From NCBI GenBank assembly GCA_963853835.1, contig OY970824.1:68094884-68158883 (forward strand): a stretch of DNA of 64,000 bases, given 5' to 3'. This document shows positions 34,329 to 46,627 of the stretch, in pieces. The first letter of the stretch is position 1. Every line of letters begins with the position of its first letter. Below the pieces are notes generated by a model that saw nothing but the letters and a program-made list of their open reading frames with translations, had not been told where the DNA came from and ran no database searches. The stretch comes from Calendula officinalis. Taxonomy: Eukaryota > Streptophyta > Magnoliopsida > Asterales > Asteraceae. The position numbers and the translations under genes are program-made.

Positions 34329-36815
34329 TGTAACACCCAAAAATTTACAAGATTTTTAAAATTTTTGAAAATAAAATTAAAATCAAAAGATCCCATAAAT
34401 AAATCTCAAATATTACTATTTAACATTCAAAACGTATTTATTGCGGAAATAGTTAATATAAAGTAAAGTGTTTTAAAATATTAAATGATGTCCACATCAG
34501 TAATGAACAGATACAGCGGTCAACCGTCCACCTTCTCCTTTCCTTTGCTGATACCTGAAACAATGTGGGGGAAAGTTTGGGTCAGCTGGGGAAGCTGAGT
34601 GAATAATTCTCAAAATGCAAACAATCATAACATACAACACATGAGGGCACATCGGTGTACTCCTACTCAGAATCTACTCGATTAATTACTCAGATTTATT
34701 TCTCAGATTTTATTACTCAGATTTTAATTTATATAGCGCGCTTGTGTGATTTGGGACGAGAGATCAACCTCGCCCCTCCTCACACCTCAGATAGGCATAA
34801 GCCAAAAACTCAGACGGGAGTGATCCCAAAACTCAGACGGGAATAATCCCAAAACTCAGACGGGAGGTGATCCCAGGCATATAGCCAAAAACTCATATGT
34901 GTGTTATTATGTTTTATTATCTTTTTAACATAATTATCTCAGATGCCCTAGCAAGTAGTAGCACAGAATGACCCTGTGCCGAGCTCGGTTACCCAGGCAC
35001 AATGTCTCAGATTAAAATAAATCAACAGCTGCTCAGATACTCCGATAGCATGTCAAACTCAGATAACAAATCAAACTCAGATAGCGGATCAAACTCAGAT
35101 AACAGCTCAAGCTCAGATAACAATTATGGTGGAAGAAATGTAACACATAAGTCATGCATGTACAACGTTAAAACTGAATACACAGTGAGAATACTCACCT
35201 CGAGAAACGTAAGCTCCAAAGAATTCCCGACAGTCAAAAGTACAGCACGTTATCTCCTAGACGGTCCTATAGCCAAAAACGAAACCCTGAATTAAAATTC
35301 TACTCGAGGGCTTATTTCAGAAAGCTGGCAGCACCCGTCAGTCTCACGGAAACTGCCATAACTCCTAAACAGTTCATTAGATTTTTCCCATTTTTTTACC
35401 ATGACTAGAAGACAACCAGAACTACACATCTCTGCGAGACGGTCACTGGCTAAAACAGACTCTAAGTGTCTCAAAACAGTGTTGCAAGACAAACCTACTG
35501 CACAGGTCATCTTCCTAACAGCAGCATACTAAATTGACTATAACTTTTAAACCGTAATTCGGATTGACGAGAGGGTTGCGGCATTGAAAAGCAAATTCAG
35601 AAATCAAGGTTCTATCACGGGCCAAAAGCTCAAAAGATTAACCTAAGCACTTCGAAAACGGTTGTGAACAGAAAGTAAGTTCTGCCCCGAAAACAGTGAT
35701 TTAAAAATGATATAACAAGTCGGCTCAACCCGGTGAAAAACCCAAACACCCTTAGATGAATACCGACGGATTAACAATTCAGGTTGCCATTCAATGATAG
35801 TTTCTAAGACCTACGACATTAACTAATTCCCGTTTGGGAACCTAGAACCCTACGGGTTCGGTTCCCTTTCGGTTATACTATCCGATCCTCATCAACAGCA
35901 ACAATCAACAATCAACCCAACCCGACAATACAACCCTAGACAACCGGACTTCTAATCAGTATGCTCACACAATGAATTAAAAGACAGAAGCCGAAAGTTA
36001 CCACAGTACAAGAATTCTGCTAGAATCTGGATTAATTGTGCGATTCCTTCTCCGGTTCTTCTCCGATTCCTGTTGATTACCGAACCCATCACAAGGCATA
36101 CCACATACCGATCAGAATTAATGGAAGGAAAACGGAATTGAATAGGCGAGATTAAAACGGAATACTATGGCTTACCACACGGGTTCCCTTGGCTCCTATC
36201 TTCGACGTCTAACAGAAAAAGAACCGATGCTGCTCTCGGTGATTTGGCACGGAAGAAGAATCAGAAAGGTGTTCTTGGTGATTTACGAATGGAGGGTTTT
36301 AGGAATGAAACCGATGGAATTATTTGGGAGGAAGAATACGACTGATATGGCTAGGATTAATTAGATAAATCGTTTCCTAATTTTATCGGATGTCGACATA
36401 ATGTGATCACTTTAGCTCCTGATTAGAACGAATTGGGCTAGCCTTGTAAGTTTTCAACAATTTTCGGCCACAATGACATGCCCGGCCCATCGAAACGTGC
36501 AGCATACATGTGGTCTCAAAAGATCCAAATCTCGAGGAAGCGATACCAAATTATACTAACCTGATATAGAAGTCCGGCCCTTGGCCTAACGGCCGGGCCT
36601 CGATACATGTTTAATCTCGATCACAACACAGGAGTTTTTATCCACTAATTAGAATTTATCCATATTTCCGGAAATTTAAATGTTGCGAAAAAATTAAAAC
36701 GTCACCGAATTAAAACGTCACTTATTATCCACTATATGACATTAAATAATTAATATACATATATTTCAGGCAATAAATATAATTAAATTTAATTATAAAA
36801 TTTAGGGGCGTTACA
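34329..36815 (-). mobile_element. Solo LTR (2487 bp), Ty3-like ends
   Basis: It starts TGTAACACCC and ends GGGGCGTTACA, flanked by a perfect 5-bp duplication GAAAA (34324-34328 and 36816-36820). The terminal sequence resembles the LTR of the element at 46628-54668, which is on the minus strand, so this copy is probably minus too. It contains short tandem repeats: ACTCAGACGGGA (about 34808-34870) and AACTCAGATA (about 35046-35120). No second LTR or internal region is present, as expected after LTR-LTR recombination. Confidence 0.85.
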
Positions 36816-36976
36816 GAAAATGTTAAAAAAATGGGTGATTCCCAAATTTGGACCAAATGAAACAAAATTCCCCAAAAATAGACTTAAGTTTCAATTTTTC
36901 TCAAAATAGATCGTGCGACTACCCCCGCGAGCGTGCGAGCGTGCAACTCCACTAGAACGCCGCCACGTGTCCGAGT

Positions 36977-37110
36977 TAGTGCTGCTCAACCTTGTTACTA
37001 CTGCTCGTTAATACTGCTCAACCTAGTTATTACTGCTCGTTAGTACTGCTCACCACTTAGTGTTGCTCCGTTAATGCTGCTCCCAGTTAGTACTGCTCCA
37101 AGTCTCTCAG
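36977..37110. repeat. TACTGCTC-type short tandem repeat
   Basis: About nine imperfect copies of a TTAGTACTGCTC-like unit in direct repetition. Confidence 0.7.
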
Positions 37111-37532
37111 TTGCACGGGGTATTTTGGGAACATTGAAGTCTATCAATCTTTAATGGAAGCCTCTCACTTTTTTTGGTCTAAATTGATAATTAATTCTTA
37201 AAAAATTGTCATGATAATAGTTAGTTAAACCTTCACAAATAATTATAGTACATTTTAATAAGGATTTTCTAATACACATAATAAGAAAACTTGTTGAAAG
37301 CTGAAATTTTTATTTAGATATAAAAGCTAAAATAATTATTTGTATATAAACCTTCACAAATGGTTTTAGGCCTATCATTTGTAGTATAGGTCTACTTATT
37401 GCATGAAGATACGTGTCAAAATCAAGGATTAATATTAGGAGAGAGAATTGGTGGAATACACATGTCATCCTATTAAGTGCATAGGAATATGAGTTTGACC
37501 AAATGGTAGGACTAAATATCATTTCTCATATA

Positions 37533-37775
37533 CTCCCTCCATCCCACAAAAAATTTATATTTCTCCTTAAAATTTTGTCCCACAAAAAAGTTTACATTTC
37601 TCAAATTTGGGGGCACCTAATAAAATAATATTATTACCAATCATTCCACCAATAAAACACTTTCTCTCTTCAATTTAATCTTATATTTTAATCAAAAGTA
37701 TTACAAATGACCTTAGCACTAACTATCTTTTAAAAGATTAGTCCAAATGAAATGTAAATTTTTTTACGCAGGGAG
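37533..37775. mobile_element. Stowaway-like MITE
   Basis: Starts CTCCCTCCATCCC after TA, with GGGAG at the other end. The 3' inverted repeat is worn (GCAGGGAG). It is clearly homologous to the intact copy at 42953-43201. Confidence 0.75.
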
Positions 37776-37976
37776 TTTAAAATAACGACAAAAAAATATC
37801 ACATAAGAGGTCAAATATACATGTGGTGTCCCGTGGCAGGCGCCATAGGCTTTGGCAAACTCAAAAGTGTCGGATGGATTGGTTGGAGGGGCAAAAGGGG
37901 GCGCGTGGTATTACGCGAGTGTTTAAGTAGTAGAGATGAGAATACAAAATTTGTTTTGGAAAGATGAGGAGGGGAG

Positions 37977-38719
37977 TAGGGGTGAGCAGAAAAAGAGGGT
38001 AATCGGAATCGGAACCGGAACCGTCTCGGAACCGGAGGTTCCGGATCCGGAACCTGCTAAGAGGTTCCGGTTCCGGTTCCTAAAATCATGGAACCGCCCT
38101 AAGAGGTTCCGGTTCCGGTTCTCAAAATTAAGGAACCTGGAACCGGTGGATACCCTGGAACCGGCGGATACATGGTATTTTTTTATTAAAATATATATAA
38201 TATATAATATATTATACATGATTAAATGAAATATATTTATGATTTATCTAAATGTAAAATACTAGTCCAAATAAAAATAAAAATTGGCCTTACTCGTTAT
38301 AAATAAGTCAGAAATTGGGTGAGAGTGAGACATTCACTCGTCGTGATGTCGTATCTTTGCGACTGACTTTCACATGAATCACATTTACTATGTTTTTGTC
38401 ATTCTTATTCACTTATTTTTATATTGAACAATATTTGTAACCGTTGAATATATATATAATCATTAAACGTTATTTGTAATCGTTAGTTTGTCTGATTTAT
38501 TGTCTTGTTTATTCAGTAAGTAATGTTAATATTTTTTGAATTTAGATATAGGGTAACCGGAACCTGCTCTGGAACCGGTGGTTCCGGTTCTGGATCCGAA
38601 AATTTAGGAACCTGTCTTCCAGGTTCCGGTTCCGGTTCCTATATCCCAGGAACCTGCGGTTCCGGTTCTGGTTCCGGTTCCAGTCGGAACCGGCGGGTAC
38701 CCTGTTATGCTCACCCCTA
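37977..38719. mobile_element. hAT MITE rich in GGTTCC repeats
   Basis: Perfect 12-bp terminal inverted repeats TAGGGGTGAGCA/TGCTCACCCCTA with a perfect 8-bp target duplication GAGGGGAG (37969-37976 and 38720-38727). Both subterminal regions are packed with GGAACCGG and GGTTCCGG units. The centre is AT-rich and non-coding. Without coding capacity it needs a hAT transposase from elsewhere. Confidence 0.9.
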
Positions 38720-38995
38720 GAGGGGAGTAGTGTGGTGGGTTCATTGAATTTAGACATTTTCTATTACTGCTCTTTAAAATGAAACTTTTGAGTATTGGAC
38801 TCAGGTCAAACTAGGCTACCTCCATCATAGTAACATTTTAAAATGTGGTCGTTAAGTATTCATCAGACGACATAAAAAATATTGTTATCAAGTTTTGGTA
38901 TCTACATGAAATACAGATGTGTATGTTAGCATATACTAGTAACAATGAAAATATGCTACACTATATTTTTTTCTACTAATAAAAATACGTATCTT

Positions 38996-39312
38996 ATATT
39001 TCCTATGTTTCAAAATAAGTGATACACTTTTTATTTTGGGATATTTCAAAATAAGTGACACAATTTAAAACTTTCATAATTTGGTAAAAATAGTGGGACT
39101 CGTACCCACTAACTATCTTTTTTAATAAAGTAAAATGACTCATTTATCCTTACTTTTACTTTTAAACATCATTAAACTCATTTTAATCATAATATGTGGG
39201 ACCCGTCACTCATTAACTATCAAATTTAATCTAATTTAATCATCATTATAATCTTTTGCTTCAAAGAACGTGTAACCCAATTTGTGTCACTTATTTTGAA
39301 ACGGAGGAAGTA
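38996..39312. mobile_element. Stowaway-like element, AAAATAAGTGACAC family
   Basis: One end carries two copies of TTTCAAAATAAGTGA and the other TGTCACTTATTTTGAAAC followed by GGAGGAAGTA. Same family as 42270-42582 and 63297-63610. Confidence 0.65.
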
Positions 39313-39341
39313 CAATTAAAGTTAATCATCATAAGATTTAT

Positions 39342-39488
39342 TTGGATAATGACGGCCCTAAGGCTGTCAATAGATACGTATCAGAAGCTTGTACATCAAT
39401 CTATAACTACCCCCTGAATTTTAGGAATCATTTTCTCCCATGAATTAATGTACAACTTTTAGACAGCCCAAGGGCTGTCATTATCAAA
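39342..39488. mobile_element. Short MITE with GATAATGAC ends
   Basis: GGATAATGACGGCCCTAAGG at the left and CCAAGGGCTGTCATTATC at the right are inverted copies. A second copy lies at 46059-46236, just upstream of ZPR1. Confidence 0.65.
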
Positions 39489-39751
39489 ACCCTCAAAAAA
39501 TATAATGTGAGTCACAACTCACGATAACATTATTAAGCCTCAAGCCTGTCATGTTGAGCCATAACATTTTTTCTAAACGATTTAAGATGGCAAATTTTAT
39601 ACAGAATTTTTATATATATACACGAAATTTATAAAAAATATAAATCTATTAATTTATATGATAATTAAAACATCAAGTTTACAAAAATATTACATCTAAA
39701 TTTATAATTATATATATCATTTCTCCACCTAAACTTAATAACACGACACTA

Positions 39752-39870
39752 AGGGCATGTTTGTGAAAACTTATTAAGGGGAGCTTATTAGCTTAATAAA
39801 CTTGAAATTTCAAGCTTTTTTAGACTTATTAAGCTAATAAGCCCCCTTAATAAGCTTTCCCAGACACCCC
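39752..39870. mobile_element. Foldback MITE with GGGGTGTCTGGGAAA-like end
   Basis: GGGCATGTTTGTGAAA at one side and TTTCCCAGACACCCC at the other. The interior folds back (GGGAGCTTATTAGC with its complement). A similar AT-rich sequence is at about 19120-19290. Low-detail assignment. Confidence 0.4.
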
Positions 39871-40141
39871 ATAAAAACTTGCCAATTATTTCTGTCAAAC
39901 ACTGATCTAATAAGTTAAACATTTGAATATTGTTAGTCAAAACAGATACCACTGTAGAATAACTAACATGACATCTGCTTGTAGCAAACACATTCACCAA
40001 ACCATAATAAAATGGTAATATCTAGTCAGCCCACAAAGGAAATCATAAATAGAACTCAAACAACAAGTCAGAGGCAATAAATAAATAATCTGTGATACAA
40101 AACAAAATGGTACACTAGAAAAATAATAAATAAAAAAGGTT

Positions 40142-43100
40142 TTATTCTGTTGAGTTATAAGCAGCATCAGCTGTAGATGTGTCCATATCATTCAAACCTA
40201 ATTCTTCGTTTTGTTCCCAACTCCTTTCGTATTCCTCAACTGCATAAAACACCAACAAAAGGTTAATTCAAATGAGAAACAAGACAAAATCAACCAAAAA
40301 CATAAGAACTCCACACACATAAAGTATTTGGGTACAACACACTTTCGGAGACTTTTGACCCATTTGACATGAAGCTATTTTTTTATAAAGAGTTTGACTT
40401 GTTAGGTAATTCCACTAATTTTCACCTTTATTTATAACACCTTTATGTACGTCGTTTACATATTTGGTCCTTTAATTTCATAAATTACACTAGTAGTCTT
40501 TATTTCTTAAACTATTGACACGTTTGGTTCTTTTACCTAAAAAAAATTTATTTTTCCCGTCAAGTATGGTCATGTGTGATGCACGAGGGGGTAATTCTGT
40601 CATTTTCCCTTCGCCAATTTGAAACCCATAAAAACCCATTTGTTTGACGGCAAAAGTTAACGTCTGTTTAGGTACAGGGCCAAACGTGTCAATATTTTCA
40701 AAAAATAAGGACTACCAGTGTAATTTATGAAACTAAAAGGACCAAATATGTAATATACGTACAAACCTAAAGGACCAATTAAGTAATTAACTCTAAGAAC
40801 AAGAGGTAGCTGAATTTGTTACAGAGTTGGTTTATTGAGAAGTAAACTTACTTGTTAACTGATGATCGTCTTTAATATCATCACAAGCAGGAGCAATGAA
40901 AGAGTTTGCCAGTGCATCATCCATAATCAGAGTCCACGGTTCTTCAAGGCTCAAAAGCTGTTGGACAACACAACACGTCAACACCATAACAATATTTTCA
41001 GTAAATTACACAAATTGTCCTTTAGATTTGTACCATATTACATATTTGGTCATTTAGTTTCATAAATTACACTGGTAGTCCTTATTTCTTAAACTATTGA
41101 CACGTTTGGTCTTTTACCTAAACAAACAATTATTTTTTCCGTCACGTGTGATGCACGAGGAGATAAATCAGTCATTTTCCCTTTCCCTTCACCAATTTGA
41201 AACCCATAAAAACCCGTTTGTTTGACGGGAAAAGTTAACATCTGGTTAGGTAAAGGACCAAACGTTTCAATAGTTTCAGAAATAAGGACTATCAGTGTAA
41301 CTTATGAAACTAAAGGACCAAATATGTAACATGGTACAAACCTAAAGGACCCTTTGTGTAATTTACTTTATTATTATGTTTGTAGTGACCAGATCAAACA
41401 TATGCCCAAAAGGCGAGAAATAAAGACCTTAATAAGTCTTGCTCTGAAGTCCTGCCACTTGTCCTTTCTGCCCTCCTCCAAACTATCTCCAAAAGTAAAT
41501 CCATGTATTCTCTCTAGAGCTGCCATTTTTATTATTATTATTATTAGTCTACACTTTGTAAATAACTTTTAACCTAATATAGTTATATAAATAAATACTA
41601 ATTACCTTCGCTTATCTTGGTAATCAGACCTTCAACAGTTGTTACAATACCTCCTAACGTGCCACTTGTCAGCTCCAAATCAATTTCTGGAATTATTACA
41701 CTCGCGGTATCTGACTGAAATATTCAAAATCAAACATCATCAACAGAACATATAAAATTAAAATAAATTCTATTCAATTCAATTTTGAGAGGGAATACCT
41801 TAATGACATCACGGCACAAATCACGTACGTTTTTCACACAAACAGTAACTTTATTCCCTTTAGCAGGAATAGCACCACCAGGCTTCAACTGTATATAAAG
41901 TATAAACCATATCATAAAAAATATACAAGTTTGAAATTTCATGCAAAAATAAAATATAATATAATATCTATAAACCTCAGAATTACGGTAGCCACAAGCA
42001 TCACATGTAGATGCCATGACAATTACTTCTTGAAAATACGGGATTTCTAAATAAAGTCAAGTTAAAGGTAACATGTTAAGAATTAAGATGATGGTGTATT
42101 AAAAATGGCAATTTAATACCAAATATGTATTATTAGATTTTAAGTATATTACATAAGTCTCGTATAATGACCTATTTTGCTCTAGGGATAGTTGGTGTTA
42201 CAAGTTAATGTAATTAGGGACCATCCGTGTAATTAAAAGAAGTTGAGGGATGAAATCCAAAATTTCATACTTCCTCCGTATCAAAATAAGTGACACAAAT
42301 TGCCTTACACGCTTTTTGAGGTAAAAGATTAAAGTAGAGGTTAAAATATATTAAAGTACATAGTTAGTGGAGATTGGGTCCCACTTTTCTTGAATAAAGT
42401 GATATTAATGAGTTTTAAATGTAAAAGTAAGGGTATAAAGGTAATTTCACTTTATTAAAGTGGATATTTAGTGGGTATGGGTCCCATTATTTTTACTAAA
42501 TAAGGAAAGTTTTCAAAGTGTGTCACTTATTTTGATACACCCTAAAATGGAAAGTGTGTCACTTATTTTGATACGGAGGAAGTATAAACCACAGGGACGA
42601 TTACTGTTAGATTTTTGTGGTTAAAGAAACAAAGTGAAAATTAATTTGTAATTAATGAAGGCAAGTAAAAAAGGATACTTGTTAGAAACATTCGGGTCTC
42701 GCAGCTTACAGCACAAGCACCACATGTTGATGGAAAAGTCATCACCTGTCAACAAATAATTAAAAAAAAAATGCAAATTTTAAAAAATTGAGAAACTGAT
42801 AGATAAAATGACAAAGACATACATTTTTATATATGGTTGCAGTATTTAAATTAGACAAATGATGATATACCTATTTTCAACTAAAAAGACTTGCATAAAT
42901 AATTCATTAACTAATTATTCAAAAAACTTATCATGTATAACCCTAATTATTACTCCCTCCGTCACAAAAAAGTTTACATTTCTCCTTAAAATTTTGTCCC
43001 ACAAAAAAGTTTACATTTCTCAAATTTAGGGGGCCCACCTAATAAAATAATATTATTACCAATCATTTCACCAATAAAACACTCTCTCTCCAATCTAACC

Positions 43101-45920
43101 TTATATTTTAATCAAAAATATTACAAAGGACCCCACCACTAACTATCTCCTAAAAGATTGTGCCCATATGAAATGTAAACTTTTTTATGGGACGGAGGGA
43201 GTATATTTTAGAGTAAATACAGTTCTCGTCCCTCCCAACTTCTTTTTAGCAATTTTCTTCCCCGTTGTCTGTTTTTTTGCAGGTTTCGTCCCTGAGCCAC
43301 CTAAAATGTCCAAAATTATCTCTCCCTTATTATTTTTGAATTTTTTTTAATTATCTTCGAATTTCCTTTTTCTCCATATTTCTCAAAACATAACTTTTAC
43401 TCAAAAAGAGGCAATATAAGTAATGTCCTTATGTATTATAAATAATCAGAATCAGTTTTAAAACTCAAAATTTTGACAATAAACATTTAAATATTAATAT
43501 AAATACCTCTTCTGGTGCAGTATAACGAAACAAAGCTTGAGCAAATTCTTCAGTATTTCCTTGAGCAATTGCTCGCCGACCAGCAACAGCTCCAACTGAT
43601 CCATGTGGTTCAGTTTCTTCTGTTGATTGTATTGTTGGATCAAAACTATATCCTAATGATGTTTGTTGCTCACGTGTTCTTTCATAAAATTCAATATTCA
43701 ATGATGGATCTACAGATGGTGCAAACCTGTTCCAAAATTCCAAATTAAACGTGAAGTACAACACTCTGATACCTATAGTACAAGTCACAATCAAGATGCA
43801 CTTTGTGTATGAAGCAACTTAGAGTAAATTACACAAATTGTCCCTATGGTCTTTCAAATTCTACGATTTTGTCCCTGTATATTTTTTTCTTTTTTTTTTG
43901 TCCCTGTAGTTTTGAATTTCGTGATTTTTGTCCTTGCGGTCTTCAATTTTCATTTTTACGTCCATTTTAACCTGAAATGACCAAAATACCCTTACTTTTA
44001 TTTTATTTCTTTTCTTCTCCGGCCGTCAACGTTACCATCACCATCAACTGCCCTTTCCGCATTGGCCATCGCAGGTAACTTTGATGGCCAGAGAAGAAAA
44101 GAAATAACATAAAAAGTAAATAAAATAAAAAGGGTATTTTGGTCATGAAATTTGAAGACCATAGGGACAAAATCATGAAATTAAAAAGTACAGGGACAAA
44201 AAAACGAAAAACAATGTATATGAACAAAATCGTGGAATTTGGAAGACCATTTCTGTAATTTACTCATCATTTTATAGAATCAGTAGCTTACGGGTTCTCT
44301 ACAAAACTGTTGCCAGCAGGATCATCAAGAATGAAGGTAAAAGGTGAATCTCCTGTTGCACACGCTTTTAATTTTATTATAAATTGGTCTATTGCTTCAG
44401 CAGTTTGGGGATCCACTTTCTGAAAATTATATTAAAATCAGGATACAAAAAAAAAAAAAAAAGATTATCATTATATTATTAAATAAATACTTTACCTTTC
44501 TCTCTTCTTGAAGGGCTTGTAACTCATCACAAGCTCTTAGTAATATCCCTTCCACCTAATCCATATAATCTAATCATATTAATTTCGTATTGCAATTTAA
44601 TACGAGTAAATCTTTAATTTAACAAAATTATATTTATGAGTATGAGAAATAAAACACACAGTTGATAGAGATCCACGTTGAGCTTCTGGAGGAATCTCAA
44701 AGTCCAGTTGAGGAATCTAAAAAAAATAAAATATAAATATATAATTTGATTCAAATTAGTTCTGAAAATTTGAAAAACATAAATAAATGAAGTACCTTGA
44801 TTGTGGCGGTCTCGGATTTGACTACTTGTCGATTAAGCATCTACATTTGGACAATATTATTAATTTATTATAATGTTTTAATGAATGTATAAAAATCTAA
44901 TTAAATTTTCCCAACCTTTTGATCAAGTGATGAAAATTCCACACGGTAACGAGACCCTCGGGGCTGTATCTCACCAGCAAATTGGACCTCATTATTCCTA
45001 GTAAAATGCAAGAAAATTAACAACTTTAATTTTTAATTAATAAATACACAGAAAATACTTTTTTTGAAACAAGTACCTTTCACCACAGTGAGGACATTCA
45101 AAGGCTGACAACAAAATCTGTAAATTGAAACATGCAAAACTTAGCACTGACTACAAAATTAAATAATTAAATTTCTTTTCTGATTTAAGATAATCATATT
45201 TTACCTTTCTAAAGTGTGGAATCAAAGTCAGCAAAAATCTTGATGTCCCCTGTCAATTAGTCATCAAACCATAAATACAACTTTAAATATGAAATTTAAT
45301 TGGCAGTGGGTTAAATTTAAGCTTATTAACAAGTACTACTAACTGATAAATTATGTGTCAAATTGCAATACTTGGTAACAGAATTCACACCTATATCTTA
45401 CTTCTGGAAACGTTTTTAATTGTATATGGTAACCAAGTTTCACCATTGTTCAACCTAGGTCACTCAAAAGTCAAAAGTCAAAATCTGTTTTAAGAGGTCA
45501 AGATTCAATTTTGTGAAAGTTACTATATTTTTTTACAGCTGTTTTGGTTTGCTATTGTATACATGTAAAAAAAGTTTAAAAACCACAGGTGAACAGAAAA
45601 ACCCCCAATTCGATCTGACATATATGCAAACCAAAATATCTGGTTATCTGTAATTAATTTCACAACAAATTGAAACTTAAACTGCATAAAAAGCTTTGAA
45701 TGGCGAAAAGTTGGTAGCTTCTTTCGTCCAATTACATACATGGGTAAAAGTGTGTATAGATATAGATATAGATATAGATAGAGAAAGAGAGTACGTTTTC
45801 ATGGCAGCGCATACAGAGACTTTCGATTTGGTAGAGAGGGTCATTATCGTCATCTGTAGAAATAGCTTCAACCACCGACCTGACGTCCAGTACCGGTGTT
45901 GCGCCGTTTGATGCTTCCAT
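40142..45920 (-). CDS. ZPR1: Zinc finger protein ZPR1 (478 aa, 16 exons)
   Basis: ZPR1 has two tandem C4 zinc finger plus ZPR1-domain modules and, in other eukaryotes, binds eEF1A and helps its biogenesis. Exons (minus): 45920-45795, 45249-45205, 45117-45077, 44997-44916, 44840-44796, 44716-44660, 44555-44496, 44419-44292, 43726-43507, 42745-42679, 42046-41976, 41888-41799, 41714-41606, 41519-41428, 40957-40852, 40239-40142. All are GT-AG and the summed length is 1437 nt. First finger: CMRC and CPHCGERNNEV. First domain: VEGILLRACDELQAL, PHGSVGAVAGRRAIAQGN, FRYTAPEE. Second finger: STCGACAVSC and TCDACGYRNSE. Second domain: VTTVEGLITKI, GFTFGDSLEE, YERSWEQNEELGLNDMD. The start is the ATG at 45920; a longer open frame has no upstream ATG. 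Introns host five small transposons. Confidence 0.97.
40455..40793. mobile_element. GTAAATTACA inverted-repeat element, copy D (ZPR1 intron 15)
   Basis: Same family as copy A. The left end is truncated (begins near CATATTTGGTCC); the right end TAATTAACTC is kept. Confidence 0.65.
41001..41367. mobile_element. GTAAATTACA inverted-repeat element, copy E (ZPR1 intron 14)
   Basis: Nearly full-length copy with GTAAATTACACAAATTG and the inverse TTTGTGTAATTTAC. Confidence 0.72.
42270..42582. mobile_element. Stowaway-like element (ZPR1 intron 10)
   Basis: CTTCCTCCGTATCAAAATAA at one end and its exact inverse at the other, flanked by TA on both sides (42268-42269 and 42583-42584). Confidence 0.82.
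42953..43201. mobile_element. Stowaway MITE (ZPR1 intron 9)
   Basis: CTCCCTCCGTC at the start and GGGACGGAGGGAG at the end, flanked by TA (42951-42952 and 43202-43203). This is the canonical Stowaway signature. Confidence 0.88.
43822..44265. mobile_element. GTAAATTACA-type inverted repeat, related family F (ZPR1 intron 8)
   Basis: The ends GAGTAAATTACACAAATTG and GTAATTTACTC match copies A-E, but the interior differs (TTTGTCCCTGTA and its inverse GTACAGGGACAAA). Confidence 0.65.
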
Positions 45921-46058
45921 CTGCCAATTTTGATTTGCACTCCGGCCGGCCAAATAAGAACGACGAGACCAAAAACCCTCACAAAGTCACAAGTCTAACC
46001 TAAAACCCTATATATTTATCTCATGTCGGCAATAGCTTTTCCATTAAAAAAAAAAAAG

Positions 46059-46236
46059 TTTTTGATAATGACAGTCGGGCTGTCAATAAGAATGGATAAG
46101 ATCAGTAGTCTTGATTCTAATTGGAGGAAGATTTTGAATTTTACTAAAAAGAAGGAACATAAATTGGGTAAATATGAAAATAATCTTCCTATTATCGGTT
46201 CTTATTGACAACCCTAAGGACTGTCATTATCAAAAC
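46059..46236. mobile_element. Short MITE with TTTTGATAATGAC ends
   Basis: TTTTTGATAATGACAGTCGG at the left and GGACTGTCATTATCAAAA at the right, plus an inner pair TTGACA-type arms (TCAATAAGAA/TTCTTATTGA). It sits 140-320 bp upstream of the ZPR1 ATG, in its promoter region. Confidence 0.7.
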
Positions 46237-46627
46237 CCAAAAAAATCACCCAAATATCAAATTTACATCTTTTAACTAAAATTTTGTCACCAAAAAGTTT
46301 ATTTTTTATATTTATCCAAGACTTATATCATTATGGTATTTATGTAAAGTGTAAGATATTATGCATGACCAATAAGTTATAAGTTATAGGTTAAGTCTCG
46401 TTGAGGAAAAATAGAAGTAGATTTGATGCCGTTAAAAAAAACCTAAAATGTTGATTTATTTATATTTTTTCATTATGCACGTTATACATGTAAATCCAAC
46501 TCTGCTAAATGCCTAAAAACAATCATATTTTTTACTACTTTTTCTACTAAACAGGTCAAAACTTAGGAATTTACTCATAATTAGGGGTGAGCATAACAAG
46601 GTACCCGTCGGTCCCGACTGGAACCAG

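Noticed and set aside
34655..35295. Small plus-strand ORFs with Ser/Asp-Asn repeats
   Set aside because: They fall in the short tandem repeats of the solo LTR and have no homology I recognise.
38523..38720. Gly/Ser-rich ORF in the hAT MITE
   Set aside because: Produced by GGTTCCGGTTCC repeats; similar frames occur on both strands.
45732..45953. Longer ZPR1 N-terminus beginning at 45953
   Set aside because: That position is TTG, not ATG; the first ATG in frame is at 45920 and the family N-terminus is short.
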